DNA of 33,928 nucleotides from assembly GCA_016199525.1 (NCBI GenBank), contig JACQGL010000154.1, positions 1-33,928 of the forward strand. The letters are read 5' to 3'. Below, in pieces: positions 28,637 to 33,928 of the stretch. Position 1 is the stretch's first letter. Every line of letters starts with the position of its first letter. This stretch comes from Armatimonadota bacterium (GTDB lineage Bacteria > Armatimonadota > SYMT01 > JACQGL01). The notes under the pieces are model-generated. The model was not told where the DNA came from, made no database searches, and worked only from the letters and a program-made list of their open reading frames with translations. A program made the translations under genes and the position numbers.

Positions 28637-30154
28637 TCAACGCAGCGCCATTCCCCCCAGCTCCACCAGACCCTCGGCGATCTGCTGCGCGGCCTGAAGG
28701 ATGCCTGCGGGAATGAGGCCCAGGAGGATGGTGCCCAGCGCGGCCAGGGCCAGCCCGGTGCCCAGGTGCGGCCCGGCGCTGGCCTGGGGCGCTTGCTCGC
28801 CCTCGACGGCAGGCCGCATATACATCACCGTCACCACGCGGATGTAGTAGTAGAAGGAGACGACGCTGGTGAGCGCCAGAGTGATGACGAGCCACCACAT
28901 GCCCACCAGGGGCGATAGGGCGGCGCGGATGAGATAGAGCTTGGCAAAGAAGCCCGCCGTGGGCGGCATGCCGGCCAGGGAGAGCATGAAGAGCGCCATC
29001 AACGCTCCCAGCCAGGGATAGCGGAAGCCAAGTCCGGCGTACTCCTCGATGTTCAACAGCTCCTCGCCGCGCCGACGCAGGGCCAGCACCACCGCGAACG
29101 CGCCCAGGTTCATAAACGTGTAGGCCAGTGTGTAGAAGAGGACTGCGGAAACTCCTTCTGCGGGCGCTGCCGGGTTCCGAAGCACCGCCACCACGCCCAC
29201 CAGGATATAACCCGCGTGCGCGATGCTGGAGTACGCCAGGAGCCGCTTGATGTTCGTCTGCAGCACTGCGGCGGTATTCCCCACGACCATCGTGAGCATA
29301 GCGATGCTGGCGACAACGGCCCCGACCTGGTGGCGCAGATCCGCGCCCGGAAATGCCAGCGCGAACACCCGCACGAACGCCGCGAATCCAGCGGCCTTGG
29401 CCACCACGGACATAAAGGCCGTAGCGGAAGTGGGGGCGCCCTCGTAGACGTCCGGCGTCCAGATGTGGAATGGCACCACCGCCACCTTGAAGCCGAAGCC
29501 GACGAGCAGCAGCCCGATGCCGGTCAGCAGGAGCTGGTTGGCGGCGGCACCCTGTCCGGCACCGGCTGCCCTCGCAATCGCGTGTAGATCCAGGCTGCCT
29601 GCATACCCATACACCAGGGCCATCCCGTAGAGGAAGAACGCAGACGCGAAGGCGCCGAGCAGGAAGTACTTGAGCGCCGCCTCCTGTGATTCCCGTCGCT
29701 CTCGCTGGTAGCCCGCCAGGATGTAGAGCGAGATACTGAGGATCTCCAGCCCGAGGAAGACGACGATCAGGTGCCCCGCTGCGGCCATAACCATCCCGCC
29801 GAAGGCAGTGAACAGCACCAGCGCGTGGTACTCTCCGTGCGCGCTGCCATCCCACTCCAGGTAGTCCGTGGAAAGCAGCAGGCTAATGCCCGCGCCCACG
29901 AGCAGCACCAGGTTGAAGAAGGCGGTGTAACCGTCCGGAACGATCATGCCTCCGAGCACTGGGGTTACCTGCCCCCGGGGCCAGAAGCGCGCCTGGAGGG
30001 CGCCCGCGCCGATCAGCCCCAGCAGCGCCAGGTTTGCCAGCTGCCGCTTGGAGATCCTCGGCCAGATGGCGTCTATCAGGAGGATGATCAATCCGAGCGC
30101 CGCCACCACCAGGTGCGGGCTGATATTCCAGATATCGCGGGGGGTGATCTGCAT
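28637..30154 (-). CDS. nuoN: NADH-quinone oxidoreductase subunit N
   Basis: Multi-pass Mrp-antiporter-like: LEILSISLYILAGYQRERRESQEAALKYFLLGAFASAFFLYG, KVAVVPFHIWTPDVYEGAPTSATAFMSVVAKAAGFAA. Confidence 0.95.
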   Translation of the reverse strand: MQITPRDIWNISPHLVVAALGLIILLIDAIWPRISKRQLANLALLGLIGAGALQARFWPRGQVTPVLGGMIVPDGYTAFFNLVLLVGAGISLLLSTDYLEWDGSAHGEYHALVLFTAFGGMVMAAAGHLIVVFLGLEILSISLYILAGYQRERRESQEAALKYFLLGAFASAFFLYGMALVYGYAGSLDLHAIARAAGAGQGAAANQLLLTGIGLLLVGFGFKVAVVPFHIWTPDVYEGAPTSATAFMSVVAKAAGFAAFVRVFALAFPGADLRHQVGAVVASIAMLTMVVGNTAAVLQTNIKRLLAYSSIAHAGYILVGVVAVLRNPAAPAEGVSAVLFYTLAYTFMNLGAFAVVLALRRRGEELLNIEEYAGLGFRYPWLGALMALFMLSLAGMPPTAGFFAKLYLIRAALSPLVGMWWLVITLALTSVVSFYYYIRVVTVMYMRPAVEGEQAPQASAGPHLGTGLALAALGTILLGLIPAGILQAAQQIAEGLVELGGMALR

Positions 30155-30206
30155 AACCGTGATCTACTTACGTCTTCACCGCAGAAAGGCAGTGGAGAAG
30201 AGCAAC

Positions 30207-30355
30207 CGCCGATGCACGCCGATGAATGCAGATAAGAGCAAACGGGACAGATCCGGCGGGAGACAGCCGCCGCTGCCTTCCGCCAGTGTGGGTATGGCTT
30301 CGTGTCGTGTTCTCATCCTGTGCCCGTATCAGCGTTCATCCGCGTTCATCTGCGG
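30207..30355. repeat. Inverted-repeat-bounded repeat element between nuoN and nuoM
   Basis: Left CGCCGATGCACGCCGATGAATGCAGATAAG (about 30207-30236) is a diverged inverted copy of the right end CGTATCAGCGTTCATCCGCGTTCATCTGCG (about 30325-30354). Confidence 0.7.
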
Positions 30356-32065
30356 GTCCACATCCGTCTCATCCCCGGCCGTCTCCGCGGCAAGCGAAGA
30401 CGCTTCTCGCATCGGTCGGCGCGGCAGCTTCTGGGCCACGATAGCCCTCGTGCCGGACCCCGGCAGCGCCCCGTGCGGCCCGGGGCCCCCAGGCGACGGC
30501 AGAGCGGGCGGGAACTGGCGGATCTTTGCCTGCTGCACCGGCAGCACCACGTTATCAGCCACTGCCTGATCGAACAGCCGCAGGAGGGCGTTCGGGTAGA
30601 TCCCGATCCAGAACATCAGTACGACGAGAGGAACGAGGGTCCACAGCTCCCGCCAGTTCAGATCGCGAAGCTTCTGGTTGGCGGGGTTGTCCAGGGGCCC
30701 CTGCATCACCCGCTGGTACATCCAGAGCATGTAAACCGCGCCCAGAACCACGCCGCTGGCGGCAGCGACGGTGATCCACGGCCCCGCCATCCAGGAACCC
30801 AGCAGGATCATGAACTCGCCGATGAACCCTGCCAGGCCCGGCAGACCGATGGACGACAGGGTGGTGATCAGGAACAGGGCCCCGAAGACGGGAATCACCT
30901 TCCACAACCCGCCGAAGGCGGCGATCTCGCGCGTGTGCCGCCGCTCGTAAAGCATTCCCACAATCAGGAACAGTGCCCCGGTTGCCAGCCCGTGGTTGAT
31001 CGACTGGAGCATGCTGCCCAGGACGCCCGTATTGATCAGGTTCTGATCCGCGGCGGCCACCCGCATGAAGGCGAACATCCCCAGCATGCAGAAGCCGAGA
31101 TGGCTCACGGACGAGTAGGCTACCAGCTTCTTCACATCCTCCTGGGCAAACGCCACCACCGCGCCGTAGATGATGCCGATGACCGACAGGATGATGATCC
31201 ACGGCGCGGCCCAGAGGGCGGCTTCGGGGAACAGCGGTAGGCAGAAGCGCAGGAACCCGTAGGTGCCCATCTTGAGGAGCACGCCCGCCAGGATGACGCT
31301 GCCCGCAGTGGGCGCCTCCACGTGCGCGTCCGGCAGCCAGGTGTGGAACGGCCACATCGGCACCTTGATCGCGAACGCCAGGGCGAAGGCGAGGAACATC
31401 CAACGCTTCACCTCGGGGGCGATGCTGCCCAGCACGAAGTTCTCCGGCGCCAGGATATACTGCAGGTCGAAACTGCCGGTGGCGGCGGCCGGGCCGGTGC
31501 GCGTGTAAAGATAAAGGGCGACGATCGCTACCAGCATCAGCAGGCTGCCAACCAGGGTGTAAAGGACGAACTTGATCGTTGCGTAGATGCGGTTTGCTCC
31601 GCCCCAGACACCGATGAGCAGGTACATCGGCACGAGCATCGCCTCCCAGAACACGTAGAACAGCACCAGATCCAGGGCGGCGAACACCCCGAGCATCCCG
31701 GTCTCCAGCACCAGGAGTGCGATGTAGTACTCCTTCACTCGCTCGGTAACGGCGGACCACGAGGAGAGGATGGCGAGAGCGCTCAGCAGCGTGGTGAGCA
31801 GGATCAATGCCAGGCTGATGCCGTCCACGCCCACCTTATACTGAACGCCAAACTGCGGGATCCAGGCGACGTTCTCCACCAGCTGGAAGCGGGCGTCGTC
31901 CAGCGTATCGAACGATCCCAGCAGCCCCAGCGACAAGAGGAAGGTGATGCCGGAGACGAGTAGCGCCCCCCATCGCATCACCCCTTCGCTCCCGCGAGGG
32001 ATCAGCAGCAGTCCGATCGCCCCCAGCAGCGGCAGAAAGATGACAAGGCTAAGAGACATCCCCAA
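30329..32065 (-). CDS. nuoM: NADH-quinone oxidoreductase subunit M
   Basis: VFWEAMLVPMYLLIGVWGG, KVPMWPFHTWLPDAHVEAPTAGSVILAGVLLKMGTYGFLRF, KKLVAYSSVSHLGFCMLG. Confidence 0.96.
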   Translation of the reverse strand: MGMSLSLVIFLPLLGAIGLLLIPRGSEGVMRWGALLVSGITFLLSLGLLGSFDTLDDARFQLVENVAWIPQFGVQYKVGVDGISLALILLTTLLSALAILSSWSAVTERVKEYYIALLVLETGMLGVFAALDLVLFYVFWEAMLVPMYLLIGVWGGANRIYATIKFVLYTLVGSLLMLVAIVALYLYTRTGPAAATGSFDLQYILAPENFVLGSIAPEVKRWMFLAFALAFAIKVPMWPFHTWLPDAHVEAPTAGSVILAGVLLKMGTYGFLRFCLPLFPEAALWAAPWIIILSVIGIIYGAVVAFAQEDVKKLVAYSSVSHLGFCMLGMFAFMRVAAADQNLINTGVLGSMLQSINHGLATGALFLIVGMLYERRHTREIAAFGGLWKVIPVFGALFLITTLSSIGLPGLAGFIGEFMILLGSWMAGPWITVAAASGVVLGAVYMLWMYQRVMQGPLDNPANQKLRDLNWRELWTLVPLVVLMFWIGIYPNALLRLFDQAVADNVVLPVQQAKIRQFPPALPSPGGPGPHGALPGSGTRAIVAQKLPRRPMREASSLAAETAGDETDVDPQMNADER

Positions 32066-32085
32066 TTGTCTTGCTTATCGTAGGA

Positions 32086-33928
32086 TCACGGCGCCCCCGC
32101 CGGCCGCGCCTGTATCAGCCACAGCAAGCAGCCGATCACAAACGCCGCACCCGCCAGCACCGTGAGGGCATAGCTGCGCACGTAGCCGGTCTGCAGCCAG
32201 CGAAACGCATCCCCAAAGAAGTTGACCACTCGCCCGGTGAAGTTCACCAGACCGTCGATCACCAGCACATCAATCAGGTGCCACACCGCCACGCAGGCCG
32301 CCGCGCCGCCCACCACGAACACGCGGTGCAGGAGCCAGTCGTAGTAGAAGCGGTTTTCCAACAGCCGCACCCACCCGGCCTTTTCCGGCCACCCGCGCGT
32401 GTACCATCCGGCGGTGTGCCCCAACACCCCCAGACCGCCGCCTGCCAGGAAGGCGATGAAGGAGAGCCCCGCCATCGACCAGGGACCGATCGGGCCGTGG
32501 GTGGCGGAGGCCGCTTCATGCTCCGCCTCACCCAGCGCCGGCAGCGCGGGGTGGAGGAACTGCTCCAGCCGGAACCCGCCGCCCGGCAAGAAGCCCACCA
32601 CCAGCCAGCCACCCACCAGGGACAGGGCCGCCAGCGCCACGAGCGGCCAGTTCATTACCGGCGTTTCCCGGTGGATGTGGACGTGCGGGCCCACGCGGCG
32701 CTCGCCCGCGAAGACTCCCAGGAAGAACCGCGTCATATAAAAGGCGGTAATGGCGGCCACGAACAGCGCCAGCCAGCCGATGCCCGGATAGCCGTGCGTG
32801 AACGCGCCCTCGATGATCTGGTCCTTGCTATAGAAACCAGACAGGCCCGGTAGCCCCGAGATTGCCAGCCAGCCGATCAGCGCGGTGGCGGCGGTCACGG
32901 GCAGGGCGCGGCTCAAACCGCCCATCTTGCGGATATCCAGCTCGCCGTGCAGGGCGTGCAGCACCGCCCCCGCGGACAGGAAGAGGAGCGCCTTGAAGAA
33001 AGCGTGCGTGACTAGGTGCGCGATTCCCGCCGCATACGCTCCCACGCCCACACCGATAAACATGAAGCCCAGCTGGGAGATAGTGGAATAGGCCAGGATG
33101 CGCTTGATATCATACTGAACGATGGCCACCAGGGCGGCAAACAGCGCTGTCACCACCCCTACGGTGGCGATGATCGCCTGCGTGCCCGGGGCCAAGTCGA
33201 ACAACGGCGCCGAGCGGGCGACCATGTAGACGCCGGCGGTAACCATGGTAGCGGCGTGGATCAACGCGGACACCGGCGTGGGGCCTTCCATCGCATCCGG
33301 TAGCCAGAGGTAAAGCGGCAGCTGGGCGCTCTTACCCGTAGCGCCGATGAACAGGAGCAGCGTGATAACCCCGATGCCCAGGGGCGCGGCGTGCCGCACC
33401 TTTTCCAGCGTCTCCGGCTGGAACAGCTCGCTGAAGGTAAGCGTCCCTGCCGCCCCGGCCAGGGCGATCATGCCGACCAGGAAGCCCCAGTCGCCCACGC
33501 GGTTCACCAGGAACGCCTTCTTGCCCGCCTGCGCCGGGGCGTGCCGATCGAACCAGAACCCGATTAGCAGGTAGGAGCAGAGCCCGACCCCCTCCCAGCC
33601 GATGAACATCACCAGATAGTTGTTCGCCAGCACCAGCAGCAGCATGGCGAACATAAACAGATTCAGGTAGGTGAAGTAGCGCGCGTAGCGCTCCTCTTCC
33701 GCCATGTAGCCCACGGAGTAGAGATGGATGAGGGCTCCCACGCCGGTAACCACCAGGCCCATCACCAGGGATAGGGCATCCACCCGCGTGCCCAGGGGGA
33801 CGTGGAGGGGCGCCCAGGCGAGGTTGTCGGCGCTCCCCAGCCAGTCGTAGAGGACGAAGTCACGATACGGCTGGCCCGCAAGCAGAGCTGCACGGCTGAA
33901 GAAGAGTGCCAGCGCCGCGGCAAACGCC
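32086..33928 (-). CDS. nuoL: NADH-quinone oxidoreductase subunit L, N-terminus beyond window
   Basis: MFIGWEGVGLCSYLLIGFWFDR, KSAQLPLYLWLPDAMEGPTPVSALIHAATMVTAGVYMVAR; frame remains open upstream of 33783 (DFVLYDWLGSADNLAWAPLHVPLGTRVDALSLVM), so it runs off the window. Confidence 0.95.
   Translation of the reverse strand, partial: AFAAALALFFSRAALLAGQPYRDFVLYDWLGSADNLAWAPLHVPLGTRVDALSLVMGLVVTGVGALIHLYSVGYMAEEERYARYFTYLNLFMFAMLLLVLANNYLVMFIGWEGVGLCSYLLIGFWFDRHAPAQAGKKAFLVNRVGDWGFLVGMIALAGAAGTLTFSELFQPETLEKVRHAAPLGIGVITLLLFIGATGKSAQLPLYLWLPDAMEGPTPVSALIHAATMVTAGVYMVARSAPLFDLAPGTQAIIATVGVVTALFAALVAIVQYDIKRILAYSTISQLGFMFIGVGVGAYAAGIAHLVTHAFFKALLFLSAGAVLHALHGELDIRKMGGLSRALPVTAATALIGWLAISGLPGLSGFYSKDQIIEGAFTHGYPGIGWLALFVAAITAFYMTRFFLGVFAGERRVGPHVHIHRETPVMNWPLVALAALSLVGGWLVVGFLPGGGFRLEQFLHPALPALGEAEHEAASATHGPIGPWSMAGLSFIAFLAGGGLGVLGHTAGWYTRGWPEKAGWVRLLENRFYYDWLLHRVFVVGGAAACVAVWHLIDVLVIDGLVNFTGRVVNFFGDAFRWLQTGYVRSYALTVLAGAAFVIGCLLWLIQARPAGAP

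Noticed and set aside
28503-29855. 5' part of the 737-aa minus ORF 27642..29855
   Set aside because: Low-complexity out-of-frame translation of nuoN; only the HAD portion from TTG 28502 is credible.

Overview
33.9 kb of high-GC bacterial chromosome. The prepilin-like gene ("FSLVEVLVVIAIIAILAAILFPVFAQVRAKAR...") resembles those I associate with Armatimonadota, but that host call is an inference. Most of the window is ordinary: lipB, ceramidase-like, GNAT, L25/Ctc, M42 peptidase, L,D-transpeptidase, dinG, DUF721, alpha/beta hydrolase, xylose-isomerase-like, pyrG, MBL-fold, HAD-IIA, and nuoN-nuoM-nuoL.

The main finding is a co-directional redox cluster at about 1-6607. Four separate CDSs there each carry one in-frame TGA, so the supplied ORF track splits them or misses them. 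In three, the TGA sits exactly where the nucleophilic Cys of a CxxC motif belongs: thioredoxin-like ANF-U-PIC, HEAT+peroxiredoxin-like ADW-U-PVC, and glutaredoxin QPG-U-FFC. In the fourth, a radical SAM protein, it gives a C-U dipeptide before a Cys-rich C-terminal domain that continues in the same frame. Each TGA is followed, 16-22 nt before the loop, by a 6-7 bp hairpin with bacterial SECIS-like geometry. Two of these hairpins share the apical sequence GG-AGUUU-C. I read this as a selenoprotein-rich thiol/selenol redox and radical-SAM/methyltransferase cluster.

Just downstream are a decayed second copy of the radical SAM gene, a truncated tyrosine recombinase running antisense into it, a tRNA-Met(CAT), and a 19-nt near-copy of that tRNA's anticodon arm, together suggesting a past integration or rearrangement. 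Small palindromic repeats occur inside or at the ends of several genes.
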